Assembly: GCA_947491175.1 (NCBI GenBank)
Contig: CANLIF010000061.1
Span: 1 to 7,594, forward strand
Source of the DNA: Actinomycetota bacterium
Lineage (GTDB): Bacteria > Actinomycetota > Actinomycetes > S36-B12 > UBA5976
Length of the DNA stretch: 7,594 nucleotides
Reading direction: 5' to 3'
The position numbers and the translations under genes were made by a program. This document shows, one piece after another, positions 1 to 6,396 of the stretch; the stretch's first letter is position 1; each line of letters begins with the position of its first letter. The notes beneath the pieces are model-generated. The model worked only from the letters and a program-made list of their open reading frames with translations. It had not been told where the DNA came from and searched no databases.

Positions 1-14
1 CCGAAGAATTGATC

Positions 15-830
15 CTATAAATCTTCCAGTTTTGGGAAAGTATCTACTGGGAATGTTTCAATTTGTGGGCTTCGCTGCTGAACTAAAACTGCGCCGTCTA
101 CCACCAGGCAACTGCCAGTAATGTAAGCCGCATCCTCAGAAGCCAAGAATGCTGCTGGCCCTGCTAGATCTGCTGGAGTTCCACCGCGACCGATAGGGAC
201 GGTTTTGTTGCGCCTCTCATCGGCTATTGGTTCGGCATGTTCTGGTCGAGTAACAATTAGGCCAGGAACCAAAGCATTAACCCGAATACCGTACGGCGCT
301 AATTCAAGTGCCAGCGCTCGAGTGAACCCTTCAACTCCACCCTTTGAGGCATCATAAGCAACCATGCCTCGATGAGAGCGGGTTGCTCCACCGCTTGACA
401 TGTTAATGATGCAGCCCTTGCCTGCTTTTGCCATAAGTGGAGCTACCAGGCGACTAATTAAATACTGGCTCTTTAAATTGGTATCAAGGAAATGGTCCCA
501 CCAGGCTTCATCAGTTGTTAGAAAGTGTTTCGCGATTGTGACATCGCCAGCGTTATTAACAAGGATGTCGATTTTTCCGTAAGCCGCAAAAGTTTTTTCA
601 ATCATTGCCGCAATGTCTTCTTTAGATTTAACGTCGCACTTAACTGCGATCCCAGTTCCGCCGCCAGCCATAATCCCACTGACCACAGAATCTGCTCCAG
701 CAAGATCGATGTCAGCTACGACAACTGAGGCACCTTCCTGCGCAAAACGTTCCACGATTGCCTGGCCGATGCCGTGCGCTGAACCAGTAACTAGCGCAAC
801 CTGCCCATTAAATCTTCTTAAATCAGTCAC
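15..830 (-). CDS. Short-chain dehydrogenase/reductase (SDR), classical type
   Basis: Cytoplasmic NAD(P)-dependent oxidoreductase of the classical SDR family; substrate unknown. I chose the GTG at 830 (271 aa) because GGAG lies 6 bases upstream. An in-frame GTG at 878 would add 16 residues with no family similarity and a poor ribosome site. Counted from GTG 830, the Rossmann nucleotide motif TGSAHGIG is at 15-22. An acidic residue, D40, follows the second strand (VVVAD) and suggests a preference for NAD(H). DV is at 66-67, NNAG at 92-95, catalytic Asn118, Ser145/146 and the YxxxK pair Tyr159/Lys163, so the Asn-Ser-Tyr-Lys tetrad is complete. The end matches the family (ITGSCLVVDGA), followed by a tail of about 25 residues beyond the usual SDR end. 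It is divergent from the cupin gene and its stop is 14 bases from the left edge, so any downstream operon partner is outside the window. Family call is firm; the reaction is not determinable. Confidence 0.93.
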   Translation of the reverse strand: MTDLRRFNGQVALVTGSAHGIGQAIVERFAQEGASVVVADIDLAGADSVVSGIMAGGGTGIAVKCDVKSKEDIAAMIEKTFAAYGKIDILVNNAGDVTIAKHFLTTDEAWWDHFLDTNLKSQYLISRLVAPLMAKAGKGCIINMSSGGATRSHRGMVAYDASKGGVEGFTRALALELAPYGIRVNALVPGLIVTRPEHAEPIADERRNKTVPIGRGGTPADLAGPAAFLASEDAAYITGSCLVVDGAVLVQQRSPQIETFPVDTFPKLEDL

Positions 831-835
831 TGATA

Positions 836-841
836 TCTCCA
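836..841 (-). promoter_or_regulatory. Ribosome binding site that sets the SDR start
   Basis: On the minus strand this reads TGGAGA; the GGAG core (837-840) sits 6 bases before GTG 830. No comparable site precedes the upstream in-frame GTG at 878. Confidence 0.6.
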
Positions 842-880
842 GACAAATTCGCAAAACCTGAGGCTTTGCTTTGTTCACAC

Positions 881-886
881 CTTATA
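881..886 (-). promoter_or_regulatory. Possible -10 element for the SDR gene
   Basis: The minus strand reads TATAAG, five of six matches to TATAAT. Transcription would begin near 874, inside the longer version of the open frame, which also favours the GTG 830 start. No convincing -35 is seen at 17 bases (GTATTC), so this is only a candidate. Confidence 0.3.
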
Positions 887-908
887 TGGGTTAGATATCT
901 CCCGAATA

Positions 909-914
909 CATAAT
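909..914 (+). promoter_or_regulatory. Possible -10 element for the cupin gene
   Basis: CATAAT matches TATAAT at five of six positions. It would start a transcript near 920, leaving a leader of about 50 bases before ATG 973. No good -35 is visible at normal spacing. The divergent region 831-972 must hold promoters for both flanking genes, and this is the best plus-strand candidate by eye. Confidence 0.25.
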
Positions 915-960
915 TAAACAATTGGCGACAATGAGTACGGATAGCATGGTTGAAAACCTC

Positions 961-966
961 GAGAGG
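961..966 (+). promoter_or_regulatory. Ribosome binding site that sets the cupin start
   Basis: GAGAGG sits 6 bases before ATG 973. The upstream in-frame starts (TTG 922, ATG 931, ATG 946) lack such a site and would only add residues unlike the family N-terminus. Confidence 0.6.
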
Positions 967-972
967 CAAATA

Positions 973-1299
973 ATGAGCAACATAATTCGAATCGATACCA
1001 AGGCAGAGTTACCGGCTGACCCTGACGCTCCAGGCGAATATTGTGTGACGCCATTTTTTGGTGAGAATGAAAAATTCTTCGCAGGTATTTGGTCTGCTGA
1101 CCCTCATTCCCAAGATTTTGCTGAGTACCCGATGGATGAAGTTTGTGTTGTTCTTGCGGGCAAGATCACACTTACTGAGCCTGGGAAAGCAGTAGAAGTT
1201 TTCACAACCGGTGACGTTTTTGGAATCAAGCGCGGCACCCCAGTTAATTGGACGCAAGATCCAGGAACTAGAAAGATTTTTGTGATTCTGGAAAGTTAA
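973..1299 (+). CDS. Small cupin-domain protein, DUF861 (Cupin_3) type
   Basis: Single-domain cupin of 108 aa, cytoplasmic, no signal peptide. The family signature is clear: IW at 39-40, then YPMDEVCVVLAGKITLT at 52-68 (strand-turn-strand of the first cupin motif), GDVF at 80-83 and a second motif with G88 and W93. This pattern (W..., YPMDE-CVVL-G, F-GD-F-I-G, W) is that of the DUF861 group, related to EutQ and ureidoglycine aminohydrolase cupin domains. The usual HxH metal pair of classical cupins is absent in the first motif; E56 is retained. Function unknown: many such proteins are small-molecule binders or enzymes of amino- or carboxylate metabolism. It is divergent from the SDR gene, hinting at a shared pathway, and convergent with the DoxX gene, its stop overlapping that gene's stop. 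The start was set by the GAGAGG site; the longer open frame back to 922 is less likely. Confidence 0.85.
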   Translation: MSNIIRIDTKAELPADPDAPGEYCVTPFFGENEKFFAGIWSADPHSQDFAEYPMDEVCVVLAGKITLTEPGKAVEVFTTGDVFGIKRGTPVNWTQDPGTRKIFVILES

Positions 1300-1709
1300 T
1301 TGGCTGTAGCTAGGTGTCTATTCATGTCTTTATTTAGTGCCCAGCACCAATAGAACAAACCAAACTGCAGCGGTAACCGCGCGAAAGCAATAATCGGATC
1401 TGGCATTTCATGATTCATCCAGTCAATTGCCATGTATATGTTTGCTGGAAAGACTAAAACGAAAAGCGCAAACGCAAACCAAACACCTAATTGCCGAATT
1501 GGTTTTCCAAAGAAACTCTTGGACATCGGAGTAAACATCATCGCACCAACTGTTAACTCGGCTGCGCCACTTAGATACGTCCAAAGCCTTGGCTCAAATG
1601 GCAAAATTGGCGGAATGATTTTGTCGAAACCAGCTGGTGCCAGGAAGTGCGCTGAGCCAGCAACAAGCAACATGATTCCGAGGCCTCGGCCTGCGGTGTA
1701 TTTGGTCAT
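1296..1709 (-). CDS. DoxX-family integral membrane protein
   Basis: A 137-residue hydrophobic protein with four predicted membrane helices at roughly 8-26, 44-62, 73-95 and 105-123. The DoxX-like signature is in the first half: AGSAHFLAP, then FDKIIPPILP before helix 2 and the SG-AE-TVG stretch (SGAAELTVGAMM). DoxX proteins sit in the cytoplasmic membrane; in mycobacteria one member works with SodA and a thiosulfate sulfurtransferase in a redox-defence complex, but most have no assigned role. It lies downstream of katG on the same strand, about 103 bases away with a terminator between, so it probably has its own promoter. No Shine-Dalgarno is visible before the ATG; an AATACT hexamer at -12 to -7 allows a leaderless transcript. 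Its TAA shares the TTAA palindrome with the cupin stop. Family call good; partner and function unknown. Confidence 0.85.
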   Translation of the reverse strand: MTKYTAGRGLGIMLLVAGSAHFLAPAGFDKIIPPILPFEPRLWTYLSGAAELTVGAMMFTPMSKSFFGKPIRQLGVWFAFALFVLVFPANIYMAIDWMNHEMPDPIIAFARLPLQFGLFYWCWALNKDMNRHLATAN

Positions 1710-1715
1710 GAGTTA

Positions 1716-1721
1716 AGTATT
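1716..1721 (-). promoter_or_regulatory. Candidate -10 for leaderless DoxX transcript
   Basis: AATACT on the minus strand spans -12 to -7 relative to the ATG at 1709, the distance expected if transcription starts at the start codon. It matches TATAAT at four of six positions, and no ribosome binding site is seen in the preceding 15 bases. Weak evidence. Confidence 0.2.
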
Positions 1722-1760
1722 ACCTAACCTGAACAAAAAATCCTTTCATGCCCCACAAAC

Positions 1761-1796
1761 AAAAGAGAGGCGCTCATTTCTGAGCACCTCTCTTTT
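1761..1796 (-). terminator. Intrinsic terminator of katG
   Basis: A near-perfect hairpin: AAAAGAGAGG (1761-1770) pairs with CCTCTCTTTT (1787-1796). A single C/A mismatch follows, then GCTCA (1772-1776) pairs with TGAGC (1781-1785) around the loop TTTC. Read on the minus strand it lies 16 bases after the katG stop and ends in TTTTGTTTG, a U-rich tail. It separates katG from the DoxX gene. The plus-strand side also has TTTT, but no plus-strand gene ends here. Confidence 0.88.
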
Positions 1797-1812
1797 AGAG
1801 TTGTTAATTAGA

Positions 1813-3963
1813 TTAGATACGATCTGCGTTCATAATCTTTACCCAAGCAGCAACAAAGTCTTTAACGAACTTCTTCTGGTTATCGTCTTGCGCATAAACT
1901 TCAGCGTAAGAGCGAAGAACTGAGTTAGAACCAAACACCAAGTCCACGCGAGTTGCGGTGAACTTAACATCGCCGGTTGAACGGCTACAGATGTTGTAAA
2001 GGTTCTCTCCTGCCGGCTCCCATGCAAATCCCATGTCGGTTAGATTCACAAAGAAGTCATTGGTCAATGCGCCTTCGCGATCTGTGAACACACCATGTTT
2101 TGTACCGTCATAGTTTGTGCCAATTGCGCGCATACCACCGATAAGTACTGTCATTTCCGGAGCAGTTAGGCCGAGCAGTTGCGCGCGATCAAGCAGTAAC
2201 TCTTCCGGAGTAACTACATAGTCATCCTTTTGCCAGTTACGGAAACCATCAGCCACTGGCTCAAGTGGTTCAAATGATGCAATGTCAGTGTTTTCCGCAG
2301 TTGCATCGCCACGACCTGCCATGAATGAAACCTTGATGTCTTGACCGCCAGCTTTTGCTGCTTGCTCAACTCCAACGTTTCCAGCCAACACGATTACATC
2401 GGCCAAGCTCGCACCTGACTTTGCTGCAATCGGCTCCAGGACTGAAAGTACTCGAGTCAAACGTTCTGGCTCGTTACCCTGCCAATCTTTCTGTGGGGCT
2501 AGACGAATGCGAGCACCGTTTGCGCCACCACGTAAGTCTGAACCACGGAAGGTGCGAGCACTATCCCAAGCAGTTGAAACCATGTCGGAAACAGATAGAC
2601 CAGAAGCTGCGATCTGCGACTTAACTGCTTCAACGTCATAGCTTGTGCTGCCTGCAGCGACAGGATCTTGCCAAATCAAATCTTCCGCCGGAACATCTGG
2701 ACCGATGTAACGAGCCTTTGGTCCCATGTCGCGGTGAGTTAACTTAAACCACGCGCGTGCAAATACCTCTGACAAGTAATCAGGATCCTTATGGAATCGT
2801 TCGCTAATCTCGCGATAGATCGGATCTTTGATCATCGCCATATCGGCATCAGTCATCATTGGGTTGTAGCGAATTGAAGGATCCTCAACATCAACTGGCT
2901 TGTCTTCTTCGGCGATGTTGATTGGTTCCCATTGGGTTGCGCCAGCTGGGGATTTCTTCAATTCCCATTCGTACTTGAACAAGATGTCAAAGTAACCGTC
3001 ATCCCACTTTGTTGGGTTAGTTGTCCAAGCACCTTCAATGCCACTTGTGACTGTGTTGCGACCAACGCCACGCTTGGTGTGGTTGTTCCAACCAAGACCT
3101 TGTTCGAACAAATCAGCGGCCTCTGGTTCTGGACCAAGCAACGAAGCATCACCATTGCCATGAGCCTTACCAACGGTGTGACCACCGGCGGTTAGCGCAA
3201 CTGTCTCTTCGTCATTCATCGCCATACGCGCAAAAGTTTCGCGGATGTGAAGTGCTGTCATTAATGGATCAGATACTCCGTTAATGCCTTCAGGATTTAC
3301 GTAAATCAATCCCATGTGAACCGCAGCAAGTGGGTTTTCCAATGTGGCTGGATTTTTGATGTCTTCGTAGCGCTGCTCACTTGGTGCTAAAAACTCAGTT
3401 TCCGAACCCCAGTAGATATCTTTCTCAGGTCCCCAGATGTCAGCGCGACCAAAACCAAAACCAAATGTCTTTAGGCCCATTGATTCATATGCAATTGTTC
3501 CAGCAAGAACCATAAGGTCAGCCCAGCTGACTTTGTTTCCGTACTTCTTCTTGATTGGCCAAAGTAGGCGACGAGCCTTATCCAAGTTTGTGTTATCTGG
3601 CCATGAATTAAGCGGTGCAAAACGATGGTTACCGGTGCCAGCGCCGCCGCGACCATCTGCGGTTCGGTAAGTACCGGCTGCATGCCACGACATGCGAATC
3701 ATCAAACCGCCGTAATGACCCCAGTCAGCTGGCCACCAGTCTTGGCTATCGGTCATTAATGCGTGCATGTCCTTTTTCAAGGCAGCGAAATCTAAAGTTT
3801 GAACTTCTTTTTGATAGTCAAAGTCTTCGCCAAGTGGGTTGGACTTCTTGTCCTGTTGGTGCAAGATATCCAAATTCAAAGATTTTGGCCACCACTGGTG
3901 GTTGCGAGTTCCAACTTCGGTTACTGCCCCATGGGCTACTGGACACTTACCTGAATCCAACAT
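1813..3963 (-). CDS. katG: Catalase-peroxidase KatG
   Basis: Heme-b bifunctional catalase-peroxidase (2 H2O2 to O2 and water, plus peroxidase activity), cytoplasmic, removing hydrogen peroxide. The 716-aa length is typical of the two-domain family. The N-terminal catalytic domain (about 1-425) has the distal triad Arg90, Trp93, His94 in RMSWHAAGTYR, and Asp123 at the access channel. The Trp93-Tyr221-Met247 set can form the crosslinked adduct needed for catalase activity. Proximal His262 (GGHTVGKAHG), Trp313 and an Asp near 374 complete the heme pocket, and Arg411 (HRDMGP) matches the mobile arginine. Ser307 aligns with M. tuberculosis Ser315. The C-terminal domain (about 430-716) is the usual degenerate duplicate. 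ATG 3963 is preceded by AAAGGA at 6 bases, and the N-terminus (CPVAHGA, then WWP-LNL-ILHQ) fits the family. A terminator follows. There is no adjacent furA or oxyR within the window, unlike many actinobacteria. Confidence 0.99.
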   Translation of the reverse strand: MLDSGKCPVAHGAVTEVGTRNHQWWPKSLNLDILHQQDKKSNPLGEDFDYQKEVQTLDFAALKKDMHALMTDSQDWWPADWGHYGGLMIRMSWHAAGTYRTADGRGGAGTGNHRFAPLNSWPDNTNLDKARRLLWPIKKKYGNKVSWADLMVLAGTIAYESMGLKTFGFGFGRADIWGPEKDIYWGSETEFLAPSEQRYEDIKNPATLENPLAAVHMGLIYVNPEGINGVSDPLMTALHIRETFARMAMNDEETVALTAGGHTVGKAHGNGDASLLGPEPEAADLFEQGLGWNNHTKRGVGRNTVTSGIEGAWTTNPTKWDDGYFDILFKYEWELKKSPAGATQWEPINIAEEDKPVDVEDPSIRYNPMMTDADMAMIKDPIYREISERFHKDPDYLSEVFARAWFKLTHRDMGPKARYIGPDVPAEDLIWQDPVAAGSTSYDVEAVKSQIAASGLSVSDMVSTAWDSARTFRGSDLRGGANGARIRLAPQKDWQGNEPERLTRVLSVLEPIAAKSGASLADVIVLAGNVGVEQAAKAGGQDIKVSFMAGRGDATAENTDIASFEPLEPVADGFRNWQKDDYVVTPEELLLDRAQLLGLTAPEMTVLIGGMRAIGTNYDGTKHGVFTDREGALTNDFFVNLTDMGFAWEPAGENLYNICSRSTGDVKFTATRVDLVFGSNSVLRSYAEVYAQDDNQKKFVKDFVAAWVKIMNADRI

Positions 3964-3969
3964 GACAGA

Positions 3970-3975
3970 TCCTTT
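3970..3975 (-). promoter_or_regulatory. Ribosome binding site of katG
   Basis: AAAGGA on the minus strand, 6 bases before the ATG at 3963, within the purine run AAAGGAAAGGA (3970-3980). It supports the chosen start. Confidence 0.6.
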
Positions 3976-3995
3976 CCTTTGAGGCTTTGATGATC

Positions 3996-4001
3996 AGTCT
4001 A
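3996..4001 (-). promoter_or_regulatory. Possible katG -10 element
   Basis: The minus strand reads TAGACT, which fits the actinobacterial TAnnnT pattern; a transcript would start near 3989 with a leader of about 26 bases. No clear -35 is visible at 16-18 bases. TATGTT further upstream (4012-4017) is an alternative. Confidence 0.25.
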
Positions 4002-4239
4002 CAAGTGAAAGAAACATACAAAATTTGAGGTGAATTAGCAGACAAGTCGGTCTGTAAGCCAGATTTGTAAGCTTGCGCGCGATGATTATCCACCTGCGAT
4101 TGTGGCTACCAAAAACCTGGTGTGAGGACTTACGTGACAGATGTCTAGTTATGAACGGAAGCTCATCATTTAGGAACCTTTGTTAGAGAAATAACCCTGA
4201 AGTTTTGCGAGTGGTTGATGGTTGAAGCAGCCTTCATTG

Positions 4240-4245
4240 TAGGGT
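4240..4245 (+). promoter_or_regulatory. Dual-reading site before the CotH gene: -10 of a leaderless mRNA or Shine-Dalgarno
   Basis: TAGGGT lies exactly at -12 to -7 before ATG 4252 and fits TAnnnT, with TTGATG (4215-4220) as a possible -35 at a long 19-base spacing. The AGGG within it could instead be a ribosome binding site 7 bases from the ATG. The sequence alone does not decide between these. Confidence 0.3.
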
Positions 4246-4251
4246 TTAGAC

Positions 4252-5793
4252 ATGGGAAACGCTCGATTCCGTGGAGTGATCCTTGGCATTTTACTTATGA
4301 TGCTTGTGGGCTTTGGGCTTGGCGCTGCACCGGCTAACTCGTCAGTGCTTTTGGACGTTGAGGGCAGTGATCTCGCAGCAAAGTTGTTTAATCCAACAAC
4401 GGTAAGCCGAGTTGACTTGCGGGTTCCGCAAACATCGATCGACATTATTAATTATGAATTTGATAACCGTAGCGACCCAACAAACTTCACTTATGTCCCA
4501 GCCCAAATTAAAATCACCACATCAAGTGGAACGTATGGTCCGCTCGATGTTGGAATTCACCTTAAGGGTGGCTGGGGATCACTTACTCCACTTAGTGGAA
4601 AAGCAGGATTTAAAGTAAAGGTCAACATCCCAGGCAAAACGAGCCAACGCATTCTTGGCTTAAAAAAACTTACGTTTAACAATGCTGTACAAGATGGTTC
4701 ATATGTCCATGAGGCGACTGCTTATCGACTTTTCCGAAGTGTAGGAGTGGCTGCTCCTCGCGTTGGCTATGTGCGCGTATACATGAACTGTGCCCAGGAA
4801 ATGAATCCCGAGGTTAACTCAACATGTATCGACTACGGCCTGCATCCACACATTGAAACTATGGATGATGTTGCCTTGGCCAGATGGGTAACGGGAACTA
4901 CACACCTATACGAAGGCGGGACTCCATACTTCCCAGACACTTATCAAGGTGCGGTTATGCAAACAGATTTGGGTAATGAAAATGACAAAAGCGATTTCGA
5001 AAAACTGGTCCAAATTAATCAACTAGATGGTGCTGCCTGGTACAACGAGATGCTCAAGCAAACCTACCTAAAACAGATGACGTTGGAATGGGCAACAGAA
5101 ATGTATGCGGGCCATTGGGACGGTTACGCTGCGAACAACAACAATTTTTACCTCCATAGTGATGCGACCAGTAAGTTTCGAATGTTTCCTTGGGGAACCG
5201 ATCAAACTTGGGGTGGGCTTCAAGATCTGTACGTCGAGGATGGTTGGGGGCAGAGCATTATGGTCTCTAAGTGTTTGAGTTACGCACCATGTAGAGCCAT
5301 GTACACCGATTCTTTAACTTATGTTTGGTTTAAGGCGCAAGACATAGGTTTGGATAGCATGCCAGGCGACATCTACGATGGAATTTTGGCAAGCGATATG
5401 GGACCTCAAACAGATCCTTACATTAGTTGCAACAAAGACTGTTCTGATTATCACGTTGAAGCCATAAAGAATTTCATGAGTGCACGAAACACTCAAGTAG
5501 CTGCCATTGCTAAATCGTTGGCGCTCACTAAACCAACGCTTTCTACCAAGCTGACTTCAAAAACTATTACATTATATTGGGCCGCAAAGAAAGTTCCCGG
5601 CGTTTCAGTCACGCGTTATCAATTGCAACGATCAACAAATGGAACCACCTGGTCAAATCTGACGCCTACGTCTGCTACGAAAACTGTTATTAAGAATGTC
5701 AAACGTGGTGCTATCTCCTACTATCGAGTGCGAATAGTAACGAGTAGCGGCACAACACCATGGTCGGTTGCTCTTCGCGTCCGAGCCATTTAA
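4252..5793 (+). CDS. Secreted CotH-family kinase-like protein with C-terminal FN3-like domain
   Basis: A 513-aa exported protein of the CotH family, atypical protein kinases first known from Bacillus spore coat; here the target is unknown. A signal peptide is clear: Arg5 and Arg7, hydrophobic core 9-24, and an AxA cleavage site after Ala28. The CotH domain spans about 55-420: HLKGGWGS at 103-110, GFKVKVN at 119-125, LGLKKLTFNN at 135-144, then SYVHEATAYRLFRSVGVAAP at 150-169. The catalytic half has HWDGY (288-292), NNNNFY (295-300) and FPWGTDQTWGG (312-322). Asp290, an Asn near 297 and Asp317 are likely catalytic or metal ligands by position. The common PWDxD reads PWGTD, so its first Asp is Gly. 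Residues about 427-512 form a fibronectin-III-like domain (YQLQRSTNGTTW, YYRVRIVTSSG). It is first gene of a likely operon with DUF4956 and VTC genes. Family call good; kinase activity inferred. Confidence 0.87.
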   Translation: MGNARFRGVILGILLMMLVGFGLGAAPANSSVLLDVEGSDLAAKLFNPTTVSRVDLRVPQTSIDIINYEFDNRSDPTNFTYVPAQIKITTSSGTYGPLDVGIHLKGGWGSLTPLSGKAGFKVKVNIPGKTSQRILGLKKLTFNNAVQDGSYVHEATAYRLFRSVGVAAPRVGYVRVYMNCAQEMNPEVNSTCIDYGLHPHIETMDDVALARWVTGTTHLYEGGTPYFPDTYQGAVMQTDLGNENDKSDFEKLVQINQLDGAAWYNEMLKQTYLKQMTLEWATEMYAGHWDGYAANNNNFYLHSDATSKFRMFPWGTDQTWGGLQDLYVEDGWGQSIMVSKCLSYAPCRAMYTDSLTYVWFKAQDIGLDSMPGDIYDGILASDMGPQTDPYISCNKDCSDYHVEAIKNFMSARNTQVAAIAKSLALTKPTLSTKLTSKTITLYWAAKKVPGVSVTRYQLQRSTNGTTWSNLTPTSATKTVIKNVKRGAISYYRVRIVTSSGTTPWSVALRVRAI

Positions 5794-5810
5794 CGCAAGT
5801 AACTACGAAT

Positions 5811-5815
5811 AGGTG
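5811..5815 (+). promoter_or_regulatory. Ribosome binding site of the DUF4956 gene
   Basis: AGGTG lies 5 bases before ATG 5821, in the 27-base gap after the CotH stop. No terminator or clear promoter is seen in this gap, consistent with co-transcription. Confidence 0.5.
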
Positions 5816-5820
5816 CAAAT

Positions 5821-6396
5821 ATGGATACCCAACAGGCAGCTGATCTTGGACTGATTGTCCCTCGCTTGATTCTCGACTTCGTCGCCATCAGCATCTTGTT
5901 GCTTGGCTTGTACTTCCGCAACTACCGTCGACCTGACCTGGTTGCTGTGTTCCTAGCTTGCAACGTCGGCCTATTTTCAGTTTTAACCACGCTTTCGTTT
6001 AGTCCAATTTCATCGGCTGTTGGCTTTGCTCTATTTGGCGTACTGTCGATTATTCGTCTTCGAAGCTTTGAATTTTTGCCCACTCAAATTGCGTATTTCT
6101 TTATCTCACTTTCGATCGCGTTGATTTGTGCTACTGATCTTGCAGGGCTTTTACTTCCCTTCATCCTGGTCATATTTATGCTCTTGGCTATGGCGATGGT
6201 TGATAGCTCTAGGTTTCGCACGACGACTGAAAATTCGACAATCGTACTTGATGCTGCTATTCCAGATCCAACAGACCTAAAGGTTCATCTAACCAAATTA
6301 CTTGGTGCTGAAGTTATTCACATGAACATAACCGAATTGAACTTGCTCCAAGAGACAACCACTGTCGACGTCACATACCGCCGAACCAGCAAGTAA
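5821..6396 (+). CDS. DUF4956 membrane protein of the CotH/VTC module
   Basis: A 191-aa membrane protein of the DUF4956 family, of unknown function but frequently next to VTC-type polyphosphate polymerases and CotH proteins. About five membrane helices are visible at 16-31, 39-59, 63-78, 89-104 and 108-126. They are followed by a soluble C-terminal domain (about 128-191), probably cytoplasmic. The family signature is the helix 3 to helix 4 stretch: GFALFGVLSIIRLR (68-81) followed by a loop and TQIAYFF (88-94). The start has AGGTG at 5 bases. It begins 27 bases after the CotH stop, and its own TAA overlaps the next ATG by one base (TAATG), implying translational coupling with the polymerase. 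A channel, scaffold or membrane anchor for the polymerase is a plausible role, as inference only. No catalytic motif is visible. Confidence 0.9.
   Translation: MDTQQAADLGLIVPRLILDFVAISILLLGLYFRNYRRPDLVAVFLACNVGLFSVLTTLSFSPISSAVGFALFGVLSIIRLRSFEFLPTQIAYFFISLSIALICATDLAGLLLPFILVIFMLLAMAMVDSSRFRTTTENSTIVLDAAIPDPTDLKVHLTKLLGAEVIHMNITELNLLQETTTVDVTYRRTSK

Larger units (their letters stand above)
3964..4251. other. Divergent intergenic region between katG and the CotH gene
   Basis: Holds no gene that I can support. It must contain the promoters of both flanking genes. Visible small features are the palindrome TGATCA (3991-3996), two ACAAGT copies (4001-4006 and 4042-4047), an AGAC/GTCT short inverted repeat near 4040-4053, and a direct repeat TGTAAGC at 4053-4059 and 4066-4072 (13-base period). 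A weak GAGGACTTACGTG start-like signal near 4123-4135 opens only a four-codon frame. No Fur or OxyR box is recognisable with confidence. Confidence 0.5.

Noticed and set aside
831..878. Longer SDR protein starting at GTG 878
   Set aside because: The extra 16 residues are unlike the family start, the site lacks a proper ribosome binding site, and a TATAAG element would place the transcript start downstream of it. GTG 830 has GGAG at 6 bases.
922..972. Upstream in-frame cupin starts at TTG 922, ATG 931 and ATG 946
   Set aside because: GAGAGG at 6 bases before ATG 973 is the best ribosome site, and the added residues are not typical of the family.
2355..3195. Plus-strand open frames opposite the middle of katG
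   Set aside because: Antisense shadows of strongly conserved catalase-peroxidase coding sequence; no motifs or ribosome sites of note.
3615..3965. Plus-strand open frame of 116 residues opposite katG
   Set aside because: Lies antisense to the well-conserved katG N-terminal coding region, with composition typical of an opposite-strand shadow and no recognisable domain.
4030..4080. tRNA-like stretch with a CTGTAAG loop
   Set aside because: No acceptor stem, no T-loop consensus and no cloverleaf can be drawn.
4123..4147. GAGGACTTACGTG start-like signal upstream of the CotH gene
   Set aside because: It opens only four codons (GTG to TAG); it could be a relic or leader peptide but there is nothing to support a gene.
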